Source: Mycocentrospora acerina (Eukaryota > Ascomycota > Dothideomycetes > Pleosporales). From it: a stretch of 64,000 nt of DNA. The notes under the pieces are model-generated. The model saw nothing but the letters and a program-made list of their open reading frames with translations, had not been told where the DNA came from and searched no databases. The stretch lies in the NCBI GenBank assembly GCA_022701365.1, contig JAKUHH010000250.1, positions 248,001 through 312,000 of the forward strand, in the 5' to 3' direction. Shown here piece after piece: positions 55,438-64,000 of this stretch (within the stretch, counting starts at the first letter, position 1; each line of letters starts with the position of its first letter). The position numbers and the translations under genes were made by a program.

Positions 55438-57765
55438 ATGAAGGGCCTTTCCCTTGTTCTGCTTGGCCTTCAGGTCTCTGCAGTTGCCGCGCAAGCCGGC
55501 CAACCGCATCTCGGCAACGATCTTGAAAAACGTCAACTCACCAACGCACTTACCTTTGTGTCGAATATCTTTGACAATATTTTCGGCGTAAGGGCTGTTA
55601 CAACCACAGCAAAGACAACATCTACCGCAAAAACAACCTCTTCTACAAAGACGACTTCATCATCCGTGAAGACAACATCTGCATCGGTTACGACAACTTC
55701 AGGTAGCACTAAGGCCAGCACCACCTCGACCGCCACAAGCTCGTCGGCAACTGCAAGCAACGCGACTGTTGCCGCCGTAGCAGCCGCATCCGTCAAAGCC
55801 ACAATCCTTATCCTTGCACGTGATACCGATTCTGCCAGACAGGCCAGTTCCGGTTTCAATGCCTACGGTATCCCCTTCGAAACGTTGATTGTGCCCCAGG
55901 CTGGTGTTACTCTACCTACGCTCAACTCGTCTACCACTGGAAACTATGGTGGTTTCGTCACCATGTCCGGCTTGTCTTATGACTACGGAAACAACGGCTG
56001 GCGCAGCGCCATTACAGATGACCAGTGGGTACAGTTGTACGCTTACCAGAAGGCCTTCGGTGTGAGGATGGTACAGATTGATGTCTATCCTCAAGCCGCA
56101 TTCGGTACTACTGTGATTGGAAGTTGCTGTGATACTGGCGTTGAACAGCTCATTTCCTTCAGCAATACCACTGCATTCGCTCAGGCTGGACTTAAGATTG
56201 GTGCTGGTATTAGCACAATGGGTCTATACCATTACGCTACATCTATCACCGATCCGTCAACTACTTGGGAAATTGCCCAATTCGCTGCCAACAGCCAATT
56301 TAGCAGCCCGTCTACCGCAGGTGTTATTAACAACTTCGCCGGCCGTGAGCAGATGGCATTCTTCACAACCTGGGCAACAGATTGGTCCCCCGCCAGCAAC
56401 TTCCTCCAGCATGCTGCCATCACTTGGATTACTCGTGGATTGTACGCCGGATACCGCCGCGTGAACCTTAATGCTCAGATTGATGATATGATGCTGGGTA
56501 CACCTATTTACAAGGACTCTGCCTCCAGGAGCTACCGAGTCACTCCCAACGATATGTCTGATGTCCGCGATTGGGTTCCAACTATCAACGCCAAGATGAG
56601 CACTGGTAGCTTCTTCAGGCCTGAGGTCGGTTACAACGGTAACGGCAATCTTATTACTGTCGATGCCGCGTCTTCCAAGAGCGAGTGTGACCCCCACCCA
56701 ATTTACACTGGCTACAATCCCACGGACGCCGAATTCAAGAAGCCTCTCGGCACTGGAGTTGATCTTTGGCCGGCTAATGCACCTAATAACTATACTTACA
56801 CATCTGCTTGCCTTGTCCAGGATGACTTGTCTGTCTGGTTCCAGACCACCTCGAACCGCGACCAGTTCATGCATATCAGTCACACCTTTACGCACGAGCA
56901 TTTGAACAATGCTACATACAACGACGTGTACAGGGAAATTAGCTTTAACCAAGCATGGCTCAAGCAGACAGGAATTGCCGCTGGAACCTTTTCGTCCAAG
57001 GGTCTTATCCCACCTGCCATTACTGGTATCCACAACGGTGACGCCCTTCGAGCGTTCTGGGATCTCGGCTTGAGAAACTGTGTTGGTGATAACGCACGCC
57101 CTGTTCTCCGCAACACCCAGAACACGATGTGGCCTTACATCACAAACGTTGCATCTGATGGTTTCGATGGCTTTACTGTCGTCCCCCGCTGGCCTCTTCG
57201 CATTTACTGGAACTGCGACACGCCATTGTGCACTTACACTGAGTGGAGCGAGACTGGCGGAGGCACTGGTGACTTCAACAACCTCATGCTCAACGAGAAG
57301 AACGACATGATGCGCTATTTCTTCGGTCTCTACCATGATGGTGTCATGTTCCACCAGATCAACTTGCGCACCCAGGGCAATAGCGGTATTGCTACTCCTG
57401 ATGGCACTCAGGTTGCCTCTCTGTACCAGGCTTGGGTTGAGGTTATTGTCCAGGAGTTTACCCGTCTCAGCAACTGGCCTATGATCTCACTCAAGCAAGA
57501 CGACCTTGCTGATAGCTTCACATCCCGCTACGCTCGTGACCAGTGCAAGTACGGACTCGTCTGGAACAAGACCAATGGCAAGATCTCCGGTGTTACTGTC
57601 ACCGCCAACGGAAACAGCTGCTCAGCCGAGATTCCCGTTACTGTACCAGGAACTGTCACTGATACCAAGGGCTTCCGCACCGAGAAGATTGGTAACGATC
57701 CTCTGACTATTTGGGTCAAGCTTTCTGGCTCACCGGTCACTCTCACCCTCTCTCAGGCAATCTAG
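55438..57765 (+). CDS. Agd3-like secreted polysaccharide deacetylase (CE18)
   Basis: Intronless, 775 aa. Agd3 of Aspergillus fumigatus removes acetyl groups from galactosaminogalactan, making the exopolysaccharide sticky. A signal peptide is clear (MKGLSLVLLGLQVSAVAAQA), followed by a probable Kex2-type KR site (DLEKRQL) and a Ser/Thr-rich, probably O-glycosylated linker (about 54-109). The deacetylase domain carries AQIDDMML (Asp about 349-350), where the first Asp pairs are metal/catalytic ligands in the family, and HISHTFTHEHLNN (His about 482, 486, 488). A C-terminal beta-rich module follows (GKISGVTVTANGNSC...). I chose the ATG at 55438 because it starts the signal peptide. The other galactosaminogalactan cluster genes (uge3, sph3, gtb3, ega3) are not in this window. 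The polymer it acts on here is not known. Confidence 0.85.
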   Translation: MKGLSLVLLGLQVSAVAAQAGQPHLGNDLEKRQLTNALTFVSNIFDNIFGVRAVTTTAKTTSTAKTTSSTKTTSSSVKTTSASVTTTSGSTKASTTSTATSSSATASNATVAAVAAASVKATILILARDTDSARQASSGFNAYGIPFETLIVPQAGVTLPTLNSSTTGNYGGFVTMSGLSYDYGNNGWRSAITDDQWVQLYAYQKAFGVRMVQIDVYPQAAFGTTVIGSCCDTGVEQLISFSNTTAFAQAGLKIGAGISTMGLYHYATSITDPSTTWEIAQFAANSQFSSPSTAGVINNFAGREQMAFFTTWATDWSPASNFLQHAAITWITRGLYAGYRRVNLNAQIDDMMLGTPIYKDSASRSYRVTPNDMSDVRDWVPTINAKMSTGSFFRPEVGYNGNGNLITVDAASSKSECDPHPIYTGYNPTDAEFKKPLGTGVDLWPANAPNNYTYTSACLVQDDLSVWFQTTSNRDQFMHISHTFTHEHLNNATYNDVYREISFNQAWLKQTGIAAGTFSSKGLIPPAITGIHNGDALRAFWDLGLRNCVGDNARPVLRNTQNTMWPYITNVASDGFDGFTVVPRWPLRIYWNCDTPLCTYTEWSETGGGTGDFNNLMLNEKNDMMRYFFGLYHDGVMFHQINLRTQGNSGIATPDGTQVASLYQAWVEVIVQEFTRLSNWPMISLKQDDLADSFTSRYARDQCKYGLVWNKTNGKISGVTVTANGNSCSAEIPVTVPGTVTDTKGFRTEKIGNDPLTIWVKLSGSPVTLTLSQAI

Positions 57766-58233
57766 ACGTTGGACTTTTCTAGCGACTAAGAAATGCTTTT
57801 TTCTCTCTTCTTGTTTTTAGTTTAGATTGTATGTGTACAATGAAGATTGTAATGCCCTAATTCCCTATTGTACATACAGTCAAATGGATATGCTTAAATG
57901 AACATCTTTGCAGTGCTTACTTGTGAAGGATTGAATATGACGTGTACCTAAATCTAGATCTTCCTTTTGTCGCGTCTCCCCATCAATTTGTTATCTCGGC
58001 AGCGAATTCGGGCCTGCTTCTCGAATCAGTTTGTGATCGTGTCATGCATCCATGATTATTTTGTAACTGCAGATCACCCCTCTAACTTGCACCAAGTCAT
58101 GGGAATTTCGTATTGAGACATCGCGGATAATATTCTCATAGTAAAAAACATGATTCATTATTATCTACTTTTGTTCATAAATATTTCTATCATTCAACGC
58201 ATTACTTCACTAAGACTTGTCTACTCCACCACC
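57766..58233. other. Convergent intergenic region between Agd3-like and choice-of-anchor B genes
   Basis: 3' flanks of both genes. No gene seen. Confidence 0.5.
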
Positions 58234-60070
58234 CTACTTCATCCTAGGTGGCAAGACGGTAGGCACAGGAGGCCTGCTTGTCGTCCTGGGAAGCTCTGGT
58301 ACAGTAGTTGGCACACAAGCACACGCGCTGCTAACGGCCGCGACAACATTCTCTCCAGCGCAAGCCGTCCTGGCGTAATCAGGGATCGCACGCTCGTCAT
58401 CGATCTGCCTAGCAGTGAAATTTCCACAAAACTCTTGGCCGTGCTCAAGGCGTCCCTCGATGCTGCTAGCGCGCAGGGACGTCAGGCAGCTGTTGGATTC
58501 GCATACGGCAGGCTTGGGGCACTCTTTGCTGGTCATCTTAACGACGAACGTACCGCGCTCAATGGTGTGAACCATGATGAAGCCAGACTTGAAATTGGCG
58601 TAGGAAGACCAGGATCCAAGGAAAGCAACTGATCCTCCGCCCTCATTCTCGTCGTCTTCAGGGTAGATGTCGAAGAATCCAGCTTGGCACATGTTGCCGC
58701 CACTAGGGTCCTCTTTGATTCCGCGGATATCAACAACATCCAGTCCGTTTCCGTAGTTAGATTGGTAGAGGTAACCGTCAACTACGTACTGGTTGTGGTC
58801 GATAGAACGGCGCTTTCCCTTGTAGTTACCCGTGTAGTGGGGATTCTCAAGGTCGCGAATGTCGAAGATGTGGGTTGTTGGCAAACCCTGTGTCATTGGG
58901 CCGACATCAGCGTCACGCTCGTCAAACTCATCATCGATGAAGAGATATTCCTGGTTTTGCTCGTCGTTTACAACACTCTGGTGTACATACTCGGCGCCAG
59001 GGTAGCTCGTTTTTGAGATGATTTTGGTGACGTTTCCAATCTTGTTGGTCACGTCGTAGATGGTAAGAGTGTCCTCATTGGATCCGTAGCAAATATCTCT
59101 TCCGTAGTATCGCTTGTCAGGTCCTCGATAGACCAGGCATTCTGCGTCATGCACGTATCCGTCACCAGCCGCGCAGCCAGGAGAAGTCGGGTTGGATGGG
59201 TCAGTCATGTCGATAAAGATCAATCCACCACGGCAGGGGAGATCGCCTCTCACTCTGATTGTCTCATTTCCGCCAACTGAGCCAGCCGCTATCGCGTAGT
59301 TGAGTTCCTGGTTTACCACAATGTTGTGAGTTCGACCAACGGGAAGCCCGTTCCAGTGACCAGTCAAGTCATCCTGGGTGAAGTTTTTAGGGTGAGCAGG
59401 GTCAAGTGTAAGCAACTTCTTCATGTCGAAGATCTGAACACCATGGTTGATGGCTTCCGACCCGATGACAGCGTAGTCGCGGAGCACTCGAATCTCCCTC
59501 CACCTCGAGCCGATCTTATCATATTGGGGGAGTCGACCGAGGTATTCCAACTTGCCATCGCATGTAATCTCGGCAAATGCGGTACCGTCGAACTGTCCCA
59601 GAGCCACAAACTCTCTACCATCTTCTGAAGTCCATCCCCAAGAAGACGAGCCTTGTCCAATACTACCTAAGGCGCCGTGTGGTAAGAAATGATACAAGTC
59701 AATCTTTTCGTGTTAGTCATACCCAGGTGTTTACTTTGAACTAGTAGCTTACATTATCGCATCTGAAAGTATTATTAAAGTCTCCAGGGATTGCAGCCGC
59801 AAAGCCGTTCACACATGGCGTGTAAGTGAGTTCGGGGTATTTCCAACTGTTCATTGCACCCGACGCGAGCTCCGCATCCCATTGTTCCTGAAGCGAACAT
59901 TAGCTAATGCGGATGCAAAGCTGAAACTTGGCAAAAATCACCATCTTCATCCCCATGATACGAGCGTGAACCGAACCATCAGCATACTCCTCTGCAGTTC
60001 CTAGAGCAGCTCCTTTGCTCATGCCCGCGAGGGCCAAGCCCAGGGCGGAAATAGACAATGTATGGAACAT
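58234..60070 (-). CDS. Secreted choice-of-anchor B family protein
   Basis: Minus-strand exons 59942-60070, 59753-59887 and 58234-59703 (all phase 0) give 577 aa. The N-terminus MFHTLSISALGLALAGM is a signal peptide. The body has the repeated beta-propeller-like pattern of the choice-of-anchor B family: IRVLRDYAVIGSEAINHGVQ, GLIFIDMTDPSNPTSPGC, YLFIDDEFDERD, THIFDIRDLENPHYTGNYKG and HNQYVVDGYLYQSNYGNGLD with VVDI. The first donor is GTGATT, weaker than usual, but the join GMKM/EQWDAELASGAM keeps frame and the Cys pattern. The C-terminus is Cys-rich then Pro/Thr-rich (SRPPVPTVLPPRMK). The biochemical role of the family in fungi is not established; surface or extracellular location is inferred. 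It faces the Agd3-like gene tail to tail. Confidence 0.85.
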
Positions 60071-61509
60071 AGTGACAAGCGAGAATCACACAATGCAGGC
60101 GCGAGTGACGCTACAAACATTACCATAGACATGATATATATACTCGGCTTTTGATCATCTTCACCCGAGGAGCCGCGCTCGCCATCACCTTGGCCCTCGT
60201 AGCAGGCTTTTTGGCAGAGAGAAGCGAGCACCCCGTTCTGGAAGGTCGTTGAGAGTGATAACGTCTGTATTAACGTATTGACAGTTAGACTGGAGCTCAA
60301 GCAAGTTCGATGCTATCGAAGATTCTTGGCCGAAGATGTTGCGGAAGATAGCGGAACTTGGCAGCGGTCAGCATTAAACTAAGACGGTGAGACCGTATTC
60401 TACTACGCAAAGCTGGGAGGGCGGCCAGTTCGAGTAAACAAGAAAGGCATCTTGAACTTAAGTATGTAGTGGTCTACTTAAACGTGATAAGAATTACCGC
60501 TTCTAGCTCTCTGCAAGTGATGTGAGCAAGATTGAGGTTGATTCGGACGCAAGTATACCAAGACCTATTGGATATTGATTGGCCGGACCTGAATGTGCTT
60601 TTGCTTGGTCGTACAAGCACGAGCGGAGTAACACCGATCTACCCCACACGCTCCGCCTCCGCCCAGCTCCGCCCAGAATTGACGTCACAAAATCCTTGTA
60701 AGCCGTGATACGGACAAGACTTTGCTAAAGCTTCCTCCTCCTCAAGCTCCATCTGGACGTGCATCATATCGGTAGTCGTGATTTGTAGAGCATTCATAAC
60801 TGCTGTACTTGACCTTCAACCGTCGTTGTCATTGACACTAGTGGAATGACGGGATATTCTCAAGTGTTATTTTCAAAGTGCCGCGCGTTTAATCTGCAGC
60901 CTCGTCTCCAAAACTTTGGAGCAAAGCAGTCTTGGACACTTGGCTTCACCGACTTGGCTACCCATCTAGGCAGGTGCTTGTGATGCCGTGTCCTAAGGTG
61001 TCACTCAACAGATATCTATCCGCTAGTTTCGGTTCTTCGGATCTGGTTGCTGGGAAGAGGATGGCACTGCATTCTGCAAATCTCAGTTTCTCGGATACCT
61101 GTCTCTAATTTGACTTGATATACAAGCTTGCTGTGGTGGCTATACATTTCCAGGGGTCTTCTTTCTGTATTCTTCTGCGGCGTCTTACTCAAATCATCCA
61201 ACTCTCTTGATGTTTCTTTATTCTTCTGTATCGTAGATGCATGATTCTAAGTTATATTCCTGAGCGCGTCCAGCTGCATCGTCTTATGTACTGGAGTGGA
61301 TATCAAACATTATAGTTTGGGACAAAGAAATCATATTCTGATTTCCTAAGTTGAGTAATCTTTCCAAAATACAAAGACATTATTGAGAGGGCGAGTGACC
61401 TACACCCATCGTATGAACAGGATGACAAGACACCCTGAGACAACTTCTTTTTCAACTTCCATCAACCTCGTAAGGTACACGAGTGTATGCAATTTTTGAC
61501 GAGTGCGTT
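60071..61509. other. Intergenic region
   Basis: About 1.4 kb. Promoter of the choice-of-anchor B gene and 3' flank of the RING gene. CTCCGCC direct repeats lie at about 60651-60674. No gene is supported. Confidence 0.45.
60133..60143 (-). promoter_or_regulatory. TATA box of the choice-of-anchor B gene
   Basis: Minus-strand GTATATATATC about 65 bp before the ATG at 60070, the same spacing as at the S41 and GH105 genes. Confidence 0.4.
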
Positions 61510-62280
61510 TTAAGATCTATGTACTTCTTCCAAGAGCTTCTTCTGCAGCAACTTACGTTCGTCTTCAAATAACCTCCACCCTTCTGTTTCTATAATCGTC
61601 CCGTGCCCGTCGACTAAAAATCTTCTCATCTTGATCCCAACAAGCATTTCAAAAAGGTGTAGTCCTGTTTGTATCTGCCAAAGAAGCCACTTAGCTTGTG
61701 GTTTTTTCAGCTGTCTCAACTCGTCTAACACTTTATGAAAGCAATGCACCAAATCCGGTGAGTGGTCGGCGTACTTGGATCGGAGAGACAGTTGCGCAAA
61801 GAAGTGACAAGATATCAAGGTGTCAATGAAACGGCATTCTAGTTCATATTGCGTTTTTTCGGAAGAAACCTTTCCATTTGTGTCTGAGTCAATCATTCTG
61901 GTAACTGAATCATCTTGTAGTTCGATACCGGTGCGTGTAGCGAGAACAAGTGTGTTAATACCGTCCCATTGAAAGAGTTGAACGTTGCAAACGAAGCATT
62001 TGCCTTTGTTCTCGCTACGCTGGCATGTGAGCCAAACTAAGCAGCGATAGTGTATCCAGTGGCCGCAAGGCGAGAGTGGGAGGAAGGTTGATCCAATAAG
62101 TAGTTGTTCTCCTGGGGTGTTGAAGTGACTAGTGCTTCCAAGCTGAACAAAAGGCGCGTCCCATGGGAAGGAACAGACTGGGCATGTATCCTGTGGGTGA
62201 AGTGGATTGTTGTGCATTACGGCGAGTCCCATAAGCTCATGATCAACGTACTGGAGTAGCGAGGGGAGTGAGCGTGGCAT
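61510..62280 (-). CDS. RING-type zinc finger protein
   Basis: Intronless, 256 aa from the ATG at 62280 (the frame is open a little further upstream but without an ATG). An extended RING-H2-like pattern is visible: CPVC (33/36), then CGHWIHYRC (Cys 72, His 74, His 77, Cys 80) and CFVC (95/98). The loop between the first two pairs is long (~35 residues), so it is a variant RING. RING domains usually recruit ubiquitin-conjugating enzymes, so an E3 ligase role is likely but not shown. The C-terminal half is helical and charged (ECRFIDTLISCHFFAQLSLR, ending KLLQKKLLEEVHRS) and unlike known domains. Such small RING proteins are expanded in Pleosporales accessory regions. Confidence 0.72.
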   Translation of the reverse strand: MPRSLPSLLQYVDHELMGLAVMHNNPLHPQDTCPVCSFPWDAPFVQLGSTSHFNTPGEQLLIGSTFLPLSPCGHWIHYRCLVWLTCQRSENKGKCFVCNVQLFQWDGINTLVLATRTGIELQDDSVTRMIDSDTNGKVSSEKTQYELECRFIDTLISCHFFAQLSLRSKYADHSPDLVHCFHKVLDELRQLKKPQAKWLLWQIQTGLHLFEMLVGIKMRRFLVDGHGTIIETEGWRLFEDERKLLQKKLLEEVHRS

Positions 62281-63706
62281 TTTGGTGAGATTCTCTGTCA
62301 GCGAGCGACTCTCCAAACTCAATTTGCCATCCTTTTGCTCTTCGACTTGACGGTCATCCGTTTGTGGATCAATATAGTTTTTCGGTGGTGAAGTATGTGA
62401 TACTATCGGTGAAAGCAGATTTTACGCACGATATAGATTCGGCTTTTTCGTAACCTACAGTAATGACACAGTCTATATTTGCCATACACTGCCCTATGAT
62501 TATGGGAAAGTAGGGTAATATTAGACTTGTGGGCCTGTAGAAATCGGTGGTGATTTTACGATTCTATGAAATTGATAAACGTATGGACAGGCGTGTGAAC
62601 CAGTTTTCAATAAAGAGCATACGATATTGAAGGTGAAGGTACTTCCCGGAGCAAGAAGCGGGCGAAGGTAAGCAAAATTTCACCGTCTGAGTTAAAGCCA
62701 ATTTCTATCTCGCCCAATCCGAGGAGGACTGACAAGCAAGTCTTGTAGGCTGTTCTTTACAAGTTTTTCTCGTGGATTACGTCGTGTCTCAAAATGGCGT
62801 TGTCCACTTCCTAGTTTTCTCCACGACTCCTTCCTTTAGCCGTGTTGCGCTTCACTCAGACAGGGGCAGTCAGTTCAATTACATAACTGCAAAATCTATT
62901 TGGTAATTTTCACTAATCTGCAACACAAACAGGGTTAAAAAAAACTCATTCAGAAACGTGACCAGCGTGTGAAATTCAGGAAACGCACATGAGCTATTGA
63001 GCAATATCATTCGTTTCAGAATTATTATTTTAACTACATCATAACAACAACTCCCCGGCTCATTTCCTTCCGCTATGGCTTCTATAACACCTAGTCCAAC
63101 AACTGAATTGTTGCGGAAAAGCTTTCGTCTCAACCTTTTCATTTTACCAAGAGAGATTCTCTGTTCTCTTCAGCAAACTTCGAAGTTCAGTTATCACATC
63201 GATCAAACGTCTTCTGTTTCGTTAGGTCGTACGAACACCCAAGGTATGCTCAGTGCAGCCCACGGCCCAAAGAACAAGCTAAGCTAGAGTCATCCTACGT
63301 TCTGGACTCAGTTCCAATTCAGGTAAGCCTTTTCGTCCATCTGGCTTCGCGCCACGGCTGCTCGAAACGATTGAGGTCCCCATGAAAGGTGACAAACTGA
63401 CCTTCATCGGAGAAGATTGTGAGAGAAAGTAGAGGATTTCTTATAACAGTGCGAATTGAGCATGTTGGTATGAAGATTTTTGTTTTACAGAATTGTGATT
63501 TTATTTTATCTCAGTGATGTTTTTGATTTAACTGTAAAGTCACGAAACCAAAGTTGATGTGCAAAGGGAGTGGGGGTAGGTTTGTTCGGCTTCAAATGTC
63601 TTTTGCTGATATCCGGGCCGTACATCATCTGCCGTGAAATACAAGTAACACTTTTATATAAATTCTACATGTGTCAAGTATGCACAACCAAAACATGGGC
63701 CTTTTC
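62281..63706. other. AT-rich intergenic region
   Basis: About 1.4 kb. The plus-strand frame 63075-63287 begins with an ATG (MASITPSPTTELLRKSF...) but has no recognisable feature and is overlapped by a frame on the other strand, so I do not call it. Confidence 0.4.
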
Positions 63707-64000
63707 CTACCCGCGTTTTACCTTCTTAGCTGCTCTCTCGCCATTTTCTGTGGATTGGGAAACACCAACTTCCTGCACAAGATATATTGCCTCTTTGAGC
63801 AGCTGTTTCTCGCCTAATCTTACTTCGACAGCCATGCGGTGTCGTTTGGATATATCAACCCGTTTCAAAAGCGCTTCATCTTCTTCCACAGATGTTGGAT
63901 ATTGCGCCAGCTTGTTCATTAGAACCTTGCTGAGTATTTTCTTCTGGAGTCCATCCCGTTTTCGTTTATCGGCAATCAGCTCTGGTTTCAGTGTCTTTAA
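63707..64000 (-). CDS. C-terminal end of a SET-domain lysine methyltransferase (partial)
   Basis: The frame runs off the right edge and ends at 63707, giving the last 97 residues. The part KLAQYPTSVEEDEALLKRV, followed by SKRHRMAVEVRLGEKQLLKE, matches the C-terminal Rubisco-LSMT substrate-binding domain pattern (YPTS.E.DE.LL ... R.A..VRLGEK..L) that follows the SET domain in SETD3/RKM-like enzymes. It ends in a basic tail AAKKVKRG. The catalytic SET part lies beyond this window, so activity cannot be judged. Confidence 0.65.
   Translation of the reverse strand, partial: LKTLKPELIADKRKRDGLQKKILSKVLMNKLAQYPTSVEEDEALLKRVDISKRHRMAVEVRLGEKQLLKEAIYLVQEVGVSQSTENGERAAKKVKRG

Noticed and set aside
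56257..57354. 365-codon minus-strand frame
   Set aside because: Antisense to the Agd3-like gene, with no family features.

Overview
This 64 kb window is nuclear DNA of a filamentous ascomycete, most likely a Dothideomycete of the Pleosporales type. The reasons are short introns (about 45-130 bp) with GTRNGT donors and CTAAC-like branch points, eukaryotic core genes (RPN5, MED8, PPZ-type phosphatase, TAE1-type N-terminal methyltransferase), HET-domain proteins, secreted carbohydrate-active enzymes and fungal-only hypothetical families. The species assignment is inference. One assembly gap (157 N between runs of C) lies at 37967-38123.

Layout. (1) 1-4.6 kb is AT-rich accessory sequence with a HET-domain gene and a multi-pass membrane-protein remnant. 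(2) 4.9-18.98 kb is gene-dense: a small unknown protein, mitochondrial succinate-semialdehyde dehydrogenase, a GH105 hydrolase, a membrane-anchored ZZ/EF-hand protein, a short-chain dehydrogenase and a secreted S41 peptidase. (3) 19-25.5 kb is gene-poor and rich in simple repeats, with one small Ser-rich, Cys-rich protein gene. (4) 25.5-46.4 kb is gene-dense again: an FSH-type serine hydrolase behind a 25-bp minisatellite, RPN5, a repeat-rich BRCT-like protein, a small conserved protein, a diverged and apparently frameshifted HET-like gene, a PPZ phosphatase, a mitochondrial aldehyde dehydrogenase, TAE1 and MED8. (5) 46.4-55.4 kb is an accessory stretch with an F-box-like hypothetical gene, a degraded hypothetical gene and a cytochrome P450 relic. 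(6) 55.4-60.1 kb holds a convergent pair of secreted-protein genes: an Agd3-like polysaccharide deacetylase (CE18) and a choice-of-anchor B protein. (7) 60.1-64 kb has a RING protein and, at the edge, the C-terminus of a SET-family methyltransferase.

The genes do not form one pathway or an obvious biosynthetic cluster. The core genes (proteasome, Mediator, N-terminal methylation, phosphatase) are housekeeping. The accessory part is marked by HET genes, secreted enzymes and gene relics. I found no convincing new multi-gene system. The best leads are the 7 x 23-residue TP-repeat BRCT protein, the predicted extra C-terminal exon of the PPZ phosphatase, the 25-bp minisatellite directly upstream of the FSH hydrolase, and the convergent Agd3/choice-of-anchor pair beside a degraded region. 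Exon coordinates were worked out by hand from splice signals, reading phase and family conservation; no transcript evidence was available.
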